Source: Euryarchaeota archaeon UBA346
Lineage (GTDB): Archaea > Thermoplasmatota > E2 > DHVEG-1
DNA: 12,744 nt
Direction of reading: 5' to 3'
Assembly: GCA_002496355.1 (NCBI GenBank)
Contig: DAJP01000048.1
Location: 833-13,576, forward strand
The translations under genes and the position numbers were made by a program. Positions 1 through 6,871 of this stretch are shown here, in pieces. Position 1 is the stretch's first letter. Each line of letters opens with the position of its first letter. Under the pieces are notes generated by a model. That model made no database searches and had not been told where the DNA came from. It saw only the letters and a program-made list of their open reading frames with translations.

Positions 1-1979
1 GCATTTTGACTATTGTCGAAATAATTATTGTAAATAAGATTGTTATATGATTGACTCAAAATAATCCCGATACTGCAATTATCGATGCTATTGTTTTTTA
101 TCACAGGCTGACACCAGTCAGAGATCGAAAAATCTTCTAGTTCCAAACCGATTGAACAAAACGAAATCGAATTGTTAGAAATCATGAAAGAATCCAAATC
201 AAGGTTGTTGTTTTCTCCCCCGAACAGACAAGGACCAATGAAAACACCAGAAGCAGAATCGCTAATCGTGTTATGGGACACTTGAATGTCTTGGAATGAA
301 ACAACAGAATTTCCACCCATCGAATTCCCTAATCTGAAGGAGGAGACGTTATCCGTGAAAAGAATCCCATCTCCACTACTGCTGATATCGTTGTCATCCA
401 ATGTAAGATTACCGAATGAACATACAGATGATCCAGAAAGGTTTTCACCAAGTAAGAGTTGTGAAAAATATATCCCATGCGATCCACTCTCTACTTGGTT
501 ATTATCAAGATGGATATCTGCCAAGCAGAAAACCGCATCGTCATAGAGCTCAAAACCAAGATAGGAGAACTGCTGGATATGGATGCCGTTTTCGGTGCTA
601 TCAATAATGTTGTTCACAATCTGCAGAGCACCTAATGTACAACTCGAATCTTGAGATAGTGTATCACCACATTGATAGTAATCGACCAATAAACCGTTGC
701 CAGCAGAAAGTACATTTGACGAGATACTCACCTGACCGACAAGGACAGATGCATTATCCTGAAGTTGGTATCCGATATTATCCATATAGAACACAATCGC
801 ATACCCCTCACTGACTATGACGTTGTTTCCTTCGATATGACAATCACCAATGGAAAGTGATGCGTCATCCTGAAAATCACATATGTTTGTCTGACTAATC
901 TGAATACCATCGGATGAAACAGAAGAACTAATGGTGTTGTTCGTTACCAAGATTTCCCCGTAGATTCCTGTTGTCGTACCACTCCAGTATTCAGCCATGT
1001 ATTGCTCAAGGTAGAATGCTGCATTTGTTTGGTCGAATACCGTGTTGAAAGAGACGATAATATCATCCACCGAGACACTGTCGTTGTTAAGATGGGTGAG
1101 CGAACCAATGAAATACACACCGTTATTTCCATTATTATTTTTATACAAGGTATTATCCGAAAAAATAAACGATCCAATTGAAACCGAACCTTCATTCAAC
1201 CATCTGATGGAATTTTCTTTGTATAAAACCGCATAGGCATGCGAGTCATTCAACAGGAAGTGATTATCCATGACAGTGATATCTCCAATTATCACCGCTC
1301 CACTATGATTCTGATAATTCAACGCGATGTTGATGATTATCGCACCATCATAGTCATTGGCGGTGTCAATCAAAAAACGATTGTTCTGAATTGAATTGTC
1401 ATATAACTGATAATTCGTATCGGAATCACAGGTCTTTGTATAATTCAAATCGATACCATGACTATCGAACCAAAATGTACTGTTCGAAACTGTTACACCA
1501 GAATAATTACTGAAGATTCCTATCGATGAATTCGAGATATTCATATTGTCAATTGTGACATTGTTAACAGCAATAACACAACCAATTCCTCCGCCTCCAT
1601 CAAGAAGGGGTTGATTTTCACCGGTACCGATTCCATGGATAGTCAGCGATTTGGTGATGATGACGTTTTCGGTATAGGTACTAGAGTTCACCTCAAGGAT
1701 GTTTCCATTTACCGTATCAGAGTCATTGATCGCTCCTTGAATAGAAGAGAAAACCTCCGAGGTGTTGATATTCTGGATCGCAGGATCACCCACAGGGTCG
1801 CCTACCGCATTTTGCTCTGAATGATTATCTTGAAGAATAATTCTTAGTGATTCTTCTTTAATTACAGTAGTGTCTGTTATTATGTTGAAAAGAGGTATGA
1901 GTGTAGATCCTAATAATAAAAGCAATGTTGCAATAGTGATGAGTATTTTTTTTTGACTTCCACTACGTTTGAATTTCAT
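1..1979 (-). CDS. Secreted NosD-like parallel beta-helix surface protein (partial, C-terminus beyond left edge)
   Basis: The frame is open from an ATG at 1979 to the window edge, giving 659 codons with no stop, so the C-terminus is missing. Residues 1-10 are basic (MKFKRSGSQK) and about 11-34 are hydrophobic (ILITIATLLLLLGS), a signal peptide or N-terminal anchor. Residues about 73-130 are the usual opening of pectate-lyase-like beta helices: an IQGAIND segment, then ENVIITKSLTIHGIG and LLDGGG. From about 140 the chain is Asn/Ser-rich with N-x-I and G-I-x-F rungs. Residues 225-591 form about ten degenerate 36-39-residue repeats. The last residues (NNLIYNNYFDN) match the NosD/beta-helix signature. 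I infer an exported structural or carbohydrate-interacting surface protein; no catalytic residues can be assigned. GAGGAAGG lies 5 bases before the ATG and a TATA-like box about 28 bases before it, which supports this start. Fold confidence is high, function unknown. Confidence 0.85.
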   Translation of the reverse strand, partial: MKFKRSGSQKKILITIATLLLLLGSTLIPLFNIITDTTVIKEESLRIILQDNHSEQNAVGDPVGDPAIQNINTSEVFSSIQGAINDSDTVNGNILEVNSSTYTENVIITKSLTIHGIGTGENQPLLDGGGGIGCVIAVNNVTIDNMNISNSSIGIFSNYSGVTVSNSTFWFDSHGIDLNYTKTCDSDTNYQLYDNSIQNNRFLIDTANDYDGAIIINIALNYQNHSGAVIIGDITVMDNHFLLNDSHAYAVLYKENSIRWLNEGSVSIGSFIFSDNTLYKNNNGNNGVYFIGSLTHLNNDSVSVDDIIVSFNTVFDQTNAAFYLEQYMAEYWSGTTTGIYGEILVTNNTISSSVSSDGIQISQTNICDFQDDASLSIGDCHIEGNNVIVSEGYAIVFYMDNIGYQLQDNASVLVGQVSISSNVLSAGNGLLVDYYQCGDTLSQDSSCTLGALQIVNNIIDSTENGIHIQQFSYLGFELYDDAVFCLADIHLDNNQVESGSHGIYFSQLLLGENLSGSSVCSFGNLTLDDNDISSSGDGILFTDNVSSFRLGNSMGGNSVVSFQDIQVSHNTISDSASGVFIGPCLFGGENNNLDLDSFMISNNSISFCSIGLELEDFSISDWCQPVIKNNSIDNCSIGIILSQSYNNLIYNNYFDNSQN
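207..1307 (-). repeat. About ten degenerate 36-39-residue repeats in the beta-helix protein
   Basis: Reading the minus-strand protein, residues 225-591 divide into ten consecutive units of 37, 36, 36, 37, 37, 36, 36, 36, 39 and 37 residues. Each follows the plan D/N-x-S-V-x-x-G-x-I-x-I-x-x-N-x-I, then five or six Ser/Asn-rich residues, G-I-x-F, and a hydrophobic stretch ending in Leu or Trp. Examples of unit starts are DDASLSIGD, DNASVLVGQ and GSSVCSFGN. The units diverge at the DNA level, so this is an old protein repeat, not a recent tandem duplication. An eleventh, incomplete unit follows (LDLDSFMISNNSIS). Confidence 0.7.
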
Positions 1980-2000
1980 GTTCCTTCCTCGTCCACCTTC

Positions 2001-2010
2001 TTTTTTATAG
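2001..2010 (-). promoter_or_regulatory. TATA box close to the beta-helix gene
   Basis: On the minus strand this reads CTATAAAAAA, centred about 27 bases before the ATG at 1979. Archaeal transcription starts about 25 bases after the TATA centre, so this would give a nearly leaderless message. A second candidate TATA lies farther upstream (2114-2127), so the promoter in use is not settled. Confidence 0.4.
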
Positions 2011-2042
2011 TCACATTAGACATAGTTTCTAATTCTGAGTTG

Positions 2043-2089
2043 CTCTAGGAGGATTTATTTTTCATGTCCCATCCGAAATCCGTCTAGAG
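2043..2089. other. Imperfect stem-loop in the leader of the beta-helix gene
   Basis: CTCTAG (2043-2048) pairs with CTAGAG (2084-2089) and GGATTT (2051-2056) pairs with AAATCC (2076-2081). Between the two helices are one G-U pair and one A-G mismatch, and the loop is 19 bases. The total of 12 Watson-Crick pairs is unlikely to be chance in a gene-free stretch. It would fall in the 5' leader if transcription starts at the farther TATA box, and outside the message if the near TATA is used. No run of T follows on the minus strand, so it is not an obvious terminator. Confidence 0.5.
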
Positions 2090-2092
2090 GTG

Positions 2093-2127
2093 CATCTCAC
2101 CATCATTGAGATGTAATATATAAACCG
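2093..2127 (-). promoter_or_regulatory. Candidate farther promoter with operator-like inverted repeat
   Basis: On the minus strand a TATA-like GTTTATATATTA (about 2114-2127) is followed directly by CATCTCA, seven bases, TGAGATG (2113-2093), a perfect 7-base inverted repeat that extends by a G-T and an A-T pair. It lies between the TATA and the expected start near 2095, where archaeal repressors commonly bind. It could also be an RNA hairpin at the 5' end of the leader. The rest of 1980-2247 has no gene: only AT-rich sequence and a seven-codon reading frame that I do not consider real. Confidence 0.35.
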
Positions 2128-2247
2128 ATAAATCTATTTAAAATCTGCTGTTTAAAAAAGAGATAACTTAAAAATTAGAACTTTTCTTAATCGTTTTAGT
2201 GGTATTTTGAACGATTTTCTGATTCAATTAAACGATAGGAAAATAAA

Positions 2248-2320
2248 TGCCGCAGGAGGGGATCGAACCCTCGACATCACGGTCTTCAGCCGTGCACTCT
2301 CCCAGCTGAGTTACCGCGGC
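2248..2320 (-). tRNA. tRNA-Phe (GAA)
   Basis: The minus strand folds as a complete 73-base tRNA. The acceptor stem is GCCGCGG/CTGCGGC with one G-U pair. The D arm is ACTC-AGCTGGGA-GAGT, the anticodon arm is CACGG-CTGAAGA-CCGTG with anticodon GAA (Phe), and the T arm is GAGGG-TTCGATC-CCCTC. The discriminator is A. CCA is not encoded and there is no intron. G15, the archaeosine site, is present, along with U8, A14 and G18G19. Position 10 is A paired with U25, instead of the usual G10. The gene starts 23 bases after the stop of the winged-helix gene on the same strand, with no convincing TATA in the gap (only GTGTAAAC), so co-transcription is possible. Confidence 0.97.
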
Positions 2321-2343
2321 AAAAAAGATACTGTTTACACGTT

Positions 2344-2664
2344 CTACCCGAGTTCTTTCACTATGTCGGATATTGTTTCTTGCATTTCTTTTAATTTCTG
2401 TTTCAGCATTGGGGTTGCTTTATTGGCTGACTCCGTGGTGACCGCCCCTTGCGGGGATGGCTCAATGAGCCCTTCCTGCTCCAATATACGTAACGAATAT
2501 CGTACCATATGCTGTGGGTGCTTGGTCAACTCAGATAATTTAATGATACCAGCGGGTTCATTTTGTTTCAGAGTTTGAAGAACAAGCACATGCCTTTTTA
2601 AGATATCGAGCTCAGTCTCGATGACATTTGTAAGAACAATCCTTTCTTTTTTTTCCGGTTTCAT
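2344..2664 (-). CDS. Winged-helix transcriptional regulator (archaeal type)
   Basis: This is a 106-residue protein. Residues about 24-78 look like a winged helix-turn-helix: a helix (RHVLVLQTLKQNEP), a second helix (IIKLSELTKHP), a recognition helix (MVRYSLRILEQEGLI) and a short wing (EPSPQGAVTT). Residues about 85-105 form an amphipathic helix likely to dimerise. The GI-KLSEL / VRYSLR-LEQ-GLI pattern resembles small archaeal predicted transcriptional regulators, from memory. No metal- or ligand-binding domain is visible, so the signal it senses is unknown. It is divergent from nop5 across 118 bases and immediately upstream of tRNA-Phe. A minus-strand TATA (TTTTAAATATAGG, near 2712-2724) and a G-rich GGATTGGGGG ahead of the ATG support the start. 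Confidence 0.8.
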   Translation of the reverse strand: MKPEKKERIVLTNVIETELDILKRHVLVLQTLKQNEPAGIIKLSELTKHPQHMVRYSLRILEQEGLIEPSPQGAVTTESANKATPMLKQKLKEMQETISDIVKELG

Positions 2665-2710
2665 TAAAAAACCCCCAATCCTTCGATACTTGTTAACACA
2701 CGTAATAAAG

Positions 2711-2726
2711 TTCCTATATTTAAAAT
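2711..2726. promoter_or_regulatory. Bidirectional TATA element between the regulator and nop5
   Basis: CCTATATTTAAAATC reads as a TATA element on both strands. On plus it is about 65 bases before the nop5 ATG. On minus (GATTTTAAATATAGG) it is about 55 bases before the regulator ATG. It is the only strong AT element in the 118-base gap, so both genes may depend on it. This makes autoregulation by the winged-helix protein plausible but unproven. Confidence 0.45.
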
Positions 2727-2782
2727 CTCTTTTATCACCAGAGTAAAATACGAAGAGTACATCGTAAAGTACATTAGAAAGA

Positions 2783-3691
2783 ATGTCTTATCCGATGACG
2801 ATGACCCAGTATCTTATAACAAAATGGTTTGGAACATTTCTCTGTGATGAAACCGCGGTTCAGAAAGAAATACTCTTCCCAAAAGAAGCAAAAGAAATCA
2901 TGCGACGGTTACGCGAAATTGAAAAAAACAAAATCCTTGAGGAAGAAGAAAAACTAGCAAAAAATATGGTTGTCATCATCAATGAAAGACGCTTACAACT
3001 CCTTGGTTCCTACAAAAACGACGATTCGGTTTTTCAGACCATTCTAATCAGACCGGAAGATTATGGGTTTTCCCTAGACCTGCTTCATGATGCATCATTG
3101 CTTCTTGCACAAGAACGGGTAGATGAACAGTTACAAAGCGAAGATTTACAGTTAATCCAGATGGTCAATGCACTGGATGATCTTATTCAGACGGCAAATC
3201 TCCTCTCAGAGCGACTGAGTTGTTGGGCATTGCTTCCAACTGCAAAAAAGAAAGTGAAGCCGTTTGAAAAAACAATCACCGCGGTGAACGATGAGATTCA
3301 ACGACTACAAGAACAAATCGAAAAGGACATGAAGACGATAGCTCCAAACACCAGCGCTATTATCGGACCACTTATCGGCGCAAGGCTCATCGCGTTTGCT
3401 GGTGGGATGCAGCGTATGGCCCTCATGCCTGCTTCGACCATACAGATCCTTGGTGCAGAAAAAGCGTTGTTCCGTTTTAAAAAAGAGGGAGGAAAACCAC
3501 CGAAACATGGTGTGATCTTCCAGCATCTGTCAATTAACTGTGCACCGAAAAACGAGCGGGGAAAGATCGCTCGGCTCCTTGCATCAAAGATATCGACTGC
3601 TATAAAAGCTGATGTCTTTACAAAGAGGAATATTTCTGAAGAGCTTCAAGAGGACATTAAAATACGCATGCTGGAAATAAGAAAAAAATAA
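2783..3691 (+). CDS. nop5: Nop5 (Nop56/58-related) core protein of box C/D sRNPs
   Basis: Nop5 is the scaffold of archaeal C/D-box guide RNPs, joining L7Ae-bound sRNA to fibrillarin for 2'-O-methylation of rRNA and tRNA. Residues about 10-95 are the N-terminal fibrillarin-binding domain (YLITKWFGTFL, LFPKEAKEI, ERRLQLLG). Residues 98-150 begin the helical region (LHDASLLLAQE, ALDDLIQTANLLSERL). Residues 186-280 are the NOP domain: APNTSAIIGPLIGARLIA, the hallmark GAEKALFRF at 224-232, and GGKPPKHGVIFQ at 236-247. The 302-residue length is at the short end for the family. The region between LSERL and the APN motif is about 42 residues where many homologues have near 100, and no Lys-rich tail follows. 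The usual partner fibrillarin is not adjacent. There is no clear Shine-Dalgarno before this ATG; Met5 and Met7 are alternative starts. Confidence 0.9.
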   Translation: MSYPMTMTQYLITKWFGTFLCDETAVQKEILFPKEAKEIMRRLREIEKNKILEEEEKLAKNMVVIINERRLQLLGSYKNDDSVFQTILIRPEDYGFSLDLLHDASLLLAQERVDEQLQSEDLQLIQMVNALDDLIQTANLLSERLSCWALLPTAKKKVKPFEKTITAVNDEIQRLQEQIEKDMKTIAPNTSAIIGPLIGARLIAFAGGMQRMALMPASTIQILGAEKALFRFKKEGGKPPKHGVIFQHLSINCAPKNERGKIARLLASKISTAIKADVFTKRNISEELQEDIKIRMLEIRKK

Positions 3692-3712
3692 AAGGCCCTA
3701 AGCTCCTCTTCG

Positions 3713-3973
3713 TTATTCTTCTTGTTGGAGGACTTTGAACTGTATATCCTGGAGTTCCTTGATGTATTTGTCGAGCTGTTGAATCGCGGTAAGCAGTTTG
3801 TAGATTTCCTCATCTTCGGGTGCTGGGGGGACAGCGGATTGCGGGAATTTCTCCTTTTTTTTATGGAATTCAGAAGTGTCGTATTTCTTTTGTAGAAAAT
3901 CACGGGCGGCTTTGAGGTTCTTAATTTGTTCTGAAATCTCTTGAAATTTATTCATGTTCCCATTCCTTTTCAT
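3713..3973 (-). CDS. Small charged coiled-coil protein of unknown function
   Basis: I do not recognise this 86-residue protein. It has two helical, charge-rich segments, about 7-32 (KFQEISEQIKNLKAARDFLQ) and about 53-85 (EEIYKLLTAIQQLDKYIKEL, then QDIQFKVL). Between them is a Lys-rich stretch and a flexible AVPPAPEDEE linker. That is the shape of an antiparallel helical hairpin, loosely like prefoldin or a small scaffold, but no family motif is visible. There is no signal peptide or membrane segment, so it is probably cytoplasmic. I chose the ATG at 3973 with AAGGAAA upstream. A second ATG at 3955, preceded by AAAAGGA at good spacing, gives 80 residues. It converges with nop5 (21 bases apart) and lies 84 bases after tgtA on the same strand. 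The regular coding pattern and ribosome-binding site make it likely real. Confidence 0.6.
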   Translation of the reverse strand: MKRNGNMNKFQEISEQIKNLKAARDFLQKKYDTSEFHKKKEKFPQSAVPPAPEDEEIYKLLTAIQQLDKYIKELQDIQFKVLQQEE

Positions 3974-4013
3974 CAAATTTCCTTTTTTCGTTACGAGTGC
4001 AATGGTGCTGGTA

Positions 4014-4027
4014 ATCTCTTTTGAGAT
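4014..4027 (-). other. Short hairpin after tgtA
   Basis: ATCTC-TTTT-GAGAT gives a five-base stem with a four-base loop, about 30 bases past the tgtA stop in the direction of transcription. It is weak and without a clear T run on the minus strand, so at best a minor processing or pausing site. Confidence 0.2.
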
Positions 4028-4057
4028 AATAAGAGTTTTGGATATGACAGATTATTC

Positions 4058-5995
4058 TTATTTAACAGAGTCCCTTGTCTTTACTGCCACCCCATGTTGA
4101 AAGGAGAGCATTTCATCTCTCGTCAGCACTGTCCGACCGACCCCTAAAAAGGTATCCTGGTTATCCACAATTAAACATTCATCGAATGGTCGCAGGTCAG
4201 GGTCGCATTCTGAGACAAACTTCGCAAACAGACTTTTTCCCTCTTTGATAAAAGGCACTGCATCATCCAGTACCACCACACGCAAAAGTGGATATTTCAT
4301 TCTTTTATGCAACCGCAGGCCACCATCAATTTTTAATGTGAACAGTCCATCTTCGGCACGCATTGAAACCACATGGGATTCATCACAGATGACATTCCTT
4401 ATTTTTCCGGTTTGCTTTGATTTGACTATATGAAGCGTGCCAGAAAAAAGCGCCTCGGATGCCCTCAGTCCGAACTGCATATCAGCGACCGCGGAGATGC
4501 GGCGTCTATCAAAATCCATCGGATGCTTCAAAGGCTCCTCTGATGATACCGATCCGCGATCATCCCATACGAGTTCCTTGGTGCGCCTCAGGAACCGCTC
4601 CATGAGCTGCGAAGCCTTTTCACAGGTCTCCTGATCTACAGACCGAGGAAATACGGATTGAGCGAGTGGGTACATCTCATCAAGTTCGAAGGGAACAGGA
4701 CCAAGCGTGGAACGCACAACAAGGTTGATGTTTTTATACTTCAGAATATCTCTCATTTCCTTTGAATAAAACATCGAATATGGTTTTGTTCCCTCAGGGA
4801 ACACTACCGTGTTTTCAAACAAGGGTTCATATCTGGTGAATAATCGTTGATGATAGCGATACAGCATCGGGCGGTACATCGTCTGAGGACCGGTGTAGAA
4901 AACAGCGGTTTTTTTACTCGTCGGCTCATGGAGTTCTAACCATTGAAGATGTCCGGGTTCGTGTAATACTCGCAACGCCTCAGACAGAAACGGGTTTGCC
5001 GCGGCTCGCTGCTCTACAAGATCCCAAAGCCATCCCTCGGTTATTGCGACCCTGATGAGCTTCAATTCCATGAAACTGACATACAGATTATGTAAAGCGA
5101 TCTGTAGTGTCCGTTCCTTCGAATCGAGCTCTTTCAGCTCTTCTTTCGAGTATTTGGAACAGACAGGACAACTGCATGGAAGCTCTGGGAGATCATCGAA
5201 TTTCTCCGTCCCCCATTGGAAGATCATTCGTCCATCATTGGCATATTTTGCGTAGGCTGATGAATCAAAAAAATCACAACCAAGGGCGACAGCCAGGGAG
5301 AAAATTAGGGGATGACCTGCACCAAACAGATGGACGGGTTTCGAGGGATCAAGACCTTGTTTTGCTGCAAGAATACAACGGACTAGATCGCTGTATCGTT
5401 GGTTCTCCATGAGTGGGACGACCCCTCCAATCGGGAAGAAATCTGCAGATAGGGCACTGAGCTGCTTTGCACAATATTCTCGCAGCTCTGGATAGACAGA
5501 CCCTTGGACTGGACACGCAAGAAGCATCTCTCCTTTATGCGGAATGCTTTTTTTTGCTCTTTCGATTGTTTCCTCAACTCCTTGTACGGACTCTTCCTTT
5601 GTTTGACCTGGTGTCCCAAAAACATCAAGGATGGTGCCAATATCACTTCCAATATCTCGTTGAAACTGGACGATTTCCACGGGGTCAAGGTGCACATCAC
5701 CATAGACATAGTTCTGAAACGTCCCTGAATCCGTCATGATCGATCCATCAAAATCGATAAGAGCATGCACCCCGGACTCCAAAGCCTGATTCTTTAACTC
5801 TGGATTTTTATAAATAATATAGGAGTTCGTGATGAGAATATCTATCCCAAACCGTTCCTTCATCTCCTTAGGGGGAATTATCATTTTGTTCGGGTTGATC
5901 ACCGGTAAGAGATTGGGGGTGGTGACCGTCCCATGTTTTGTTGTAAAACGGCAGAGACGACCTGCTGCGTCACGTTCCTTGAGTTCAAACGTCAT
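4058..5995 (-). CDS. tgtA: Archaeosine tRNA-guanine transglycosylase with PUA domain
   Basis: ArcTGT swaps guanine-15 in the D-loop of archaeal tRNAs for preQ0, the first tRNA-bound step to archaeosine. At 645 residues this is a full-length enzyme. The catalytic TIM barrel covers about 1-300, with the two key aspartates visible as Asp89 (TDSGTFQ) and Asp244 (FDSSAY). The zinc site is Cys274, Cys276, Cys279 (CSCPVC) and His302, with the spacing known from the Pyrococcus horikoshii enzyme. Domains C1 and C2 follow to about 565, and residues about 570-643 form the PUA domain (LLRVVVLDDAVPFIKEGKSL ... LGVGRTVLTRDEM). It lacks the PC-x-KPYS-x-S-x-x-H type motif of the paralogue ArcS (here TKPYSMFYSKE), which supports TgtA over ArcS. 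It lies 93 bases downstream of nadX. The ATG has no strong ribosome-binding site. Confidence 0.96.
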   Translation of the reverse strand: MTFELKERDAAGRLCRFTTKHGTVTTPNLLPVINPNKMIIPPKEMKERFGIDILITNSYIIYKNPELKNQALESGVHALIDFDGSIMTDSGTFQNYVYGDVHLDPVEIVQFQRDIGSDIGTILDVFGTPGQTKEESVQGVEETIERAKKSIPHKGEMLLACPVQGSVYPELREYCAKQLSALSADFFPIGGVVPLMENQRYSDLVRCILAAKQGLDPSKPVHLFGAGHPLIFSLAVALGCDFFDSSAYAKYANDGRMIFQWGTEKFDDLPELPCSCPVCSKYSKEELKELDSKERTLQIALHNLYVSFMELKLIRVAITEGWLWDLVEQRAAANPFLSEALRVLHEPGHLQWLELHEPTSKKTAVFYTGPQTMYRPMLYRYHQRLFTRYEPLFENTVVFPEGTKPYSMFYSKEMRDILKYKNINLVVRSTLGPVPFELDEMYPLAQSVFPRSVDQETCEKASQLMERFLRRTKELVWDDRGSVSSEEPLKHPMDFDRRRISAVADMQFGLRASEALFSGTLHIVKSKQTGKIRNVICDESHVVSMRAEDGLFTLKIDGGLRLHKRMKYPLLRVVVLDDAVPFIKEGKSLFAKFVSECDPDLRPFDECLIVDNQDTFLGVGRTVLTRDEMLSFQHGVAVKTRDSVK

Positions 5996-6016
5996 TGTTT
6001 TCTACCGTCTCGTAAA

Positions 6017-6038
6017 AGAACCTTCCTCTTAAGGTTTT
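6017..6038 (-). other. Hairpin between nadX and tgtA
   Basis: AACCTT (6019-6024) pairs with AAGGTT (6031-6036) around a CCTCTT loop, extended by a G-U and an A-T pair to eight pairs. On the minus strand it lies after nadX, followed by TTCTTTT, and 24 bases before the tgtA ATG. It may be a weak terminator or attenuator for read-through from nadX; the sequence alone cannot decide. Confidence 0.35.
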
Positions 6039-6088
6039 AGTGCGAACAACAAGAAACATCAGGAAAATATTCTCAGATTTTTTTTTAC

Positions 6089-6853
6089 TTAGGCAATCTG
6101 GAGCGGATCAAGGACCCTGCGCAAGGTAGCGATCGCAGATAAGGATGCCATATAGCTGGATTGAGGATTGTTTGGATTTGGCATGTTCTCCACCTCCGCA
6201 CGCAGTCTACCGAAGCGTCCATGTGCCAGGATTTTATGATTGATCCTTGTTTCAACAGGGTCAGCGACGATTTCTACCTTTGTCTCATCAAAACCGACAC
6301 CAGCTAATGATAGACAGGCAGCGACATTGATATTTTTTGGGAATTGCTTTACTGCATCCCGTGCGTTTCCCTTGAACACCACGGTGCGTTCCTCAACAGA
6401 TTTCCCAAGTGACGCGGGTGACTTTGTCGTCACTAATGTCACACTATCAAGTTTCTCGATGCTTGCTGCTAGGACGCCATCTATCCCGCAGACCGCACCA
6501 GAGGGAAGATAGATTTTCCTATGATGTTTGCGAGCGGTGTTCTCTAGCTTTTTTCGCAGGGTATCATCGAAGAGACTTCCGATGCTCATGATGATGATAT
6601 CCTTACCAGCATCAAGGACCATTGCAGCATATTGATTGACAGCTTGTTGGGATGCTGCTTCAAAGACAACATCGACATTCTTTAAAAAATCCTCAACGGG
6701 TTGAATCGATGCTTTTTTCAGCATTGAACAAAGTTTCTTTGACGCGGTTGGGTTGATGTCATGTAAGTAGATTTTCTCGATATCCTTCATCGTATCTGCT
6801 GCTGCTGCGACATCAGTCCCGATAGCTCCACATCCTATAATGCCAAGTCTCAT
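6089..6853 (-). CDS. nadX: L-aspartate dehydrogenase (NAD biosynthesis)
   Basis: NadX oxidises L-aspartate with NAD(P)+ to iminoaspartate, which NadA condenses with dihydroxyacetone phosphate to give quinolinate. It replaces the flavoprotein aspartate oxidase NadB. The 254-residue length is normal for the family. The Rossmann motif is at 4-12 (GIIGCGAIG), with the expected acidic residue of the second strand near Asp32. PSGAVCGIDGVLAA at 117-130 and FPKNINVAA at 171-179 are family signatures. The C-terminal half has NHKILAHGRFG around His211, the region of the conserved catalytic histidine. It is divergent from nadC across 53 bases, which strongly supports the NAD role over other homoserine-dehydrogenase-like functions. 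GGGAG lies 8 bases ahead of the ATG. No NadA is in the window. Confidence 0.93.
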   Translation of the reverse strand: MRLGIIGCGAIGTDVAAAADTMKDIEKIYLHDINPTASKKLCSMLKKASIQPVEDFLKNVDVVFEAASQQAVNQYAAMVLDAGKDIIIMSIGSLFDDTLRKKLENTARKHHRKIYLPSGAVCGIDGVLAASIEKLDSVTLVTTKSPASLGKSVEERTVVFKGNARDAVKQFPKNINVAACLSLAGVGFDETKVEIVADPVETRINHKILAHGRFGRLRAEVENMPNPNNPQSSYMASLSAIATLRRVLDPLQIA

Positions 6854-6871
6854 AGTAGGAATCTCCCAAAA

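Noticed and set aside
207..1307. The repeat region as a CRISPR array
   Set aside because: The repeats are at protein level with diverged DNA, inside an open frame, and there are no identical direct repeats with unique spacers.
286..1820. Several plus-strand frames of 60-90 codons at the left edge
   Set aside because: The minus strand is open for 659 codons with a signal peptide and beta-helix pattern, which explains the region.
2052..2113. Possible C/D box sRNA (minus strand has ATGATGG)
   Set aside because: The C-box match is imperfect and no D box (CTGA) is at a suitable distance.
2160..2330. Possible integration site at the tRNA-Phe end
   Set aside because: I found no repeat of the tRNA 3' end elsewhere in the window and no integrase.
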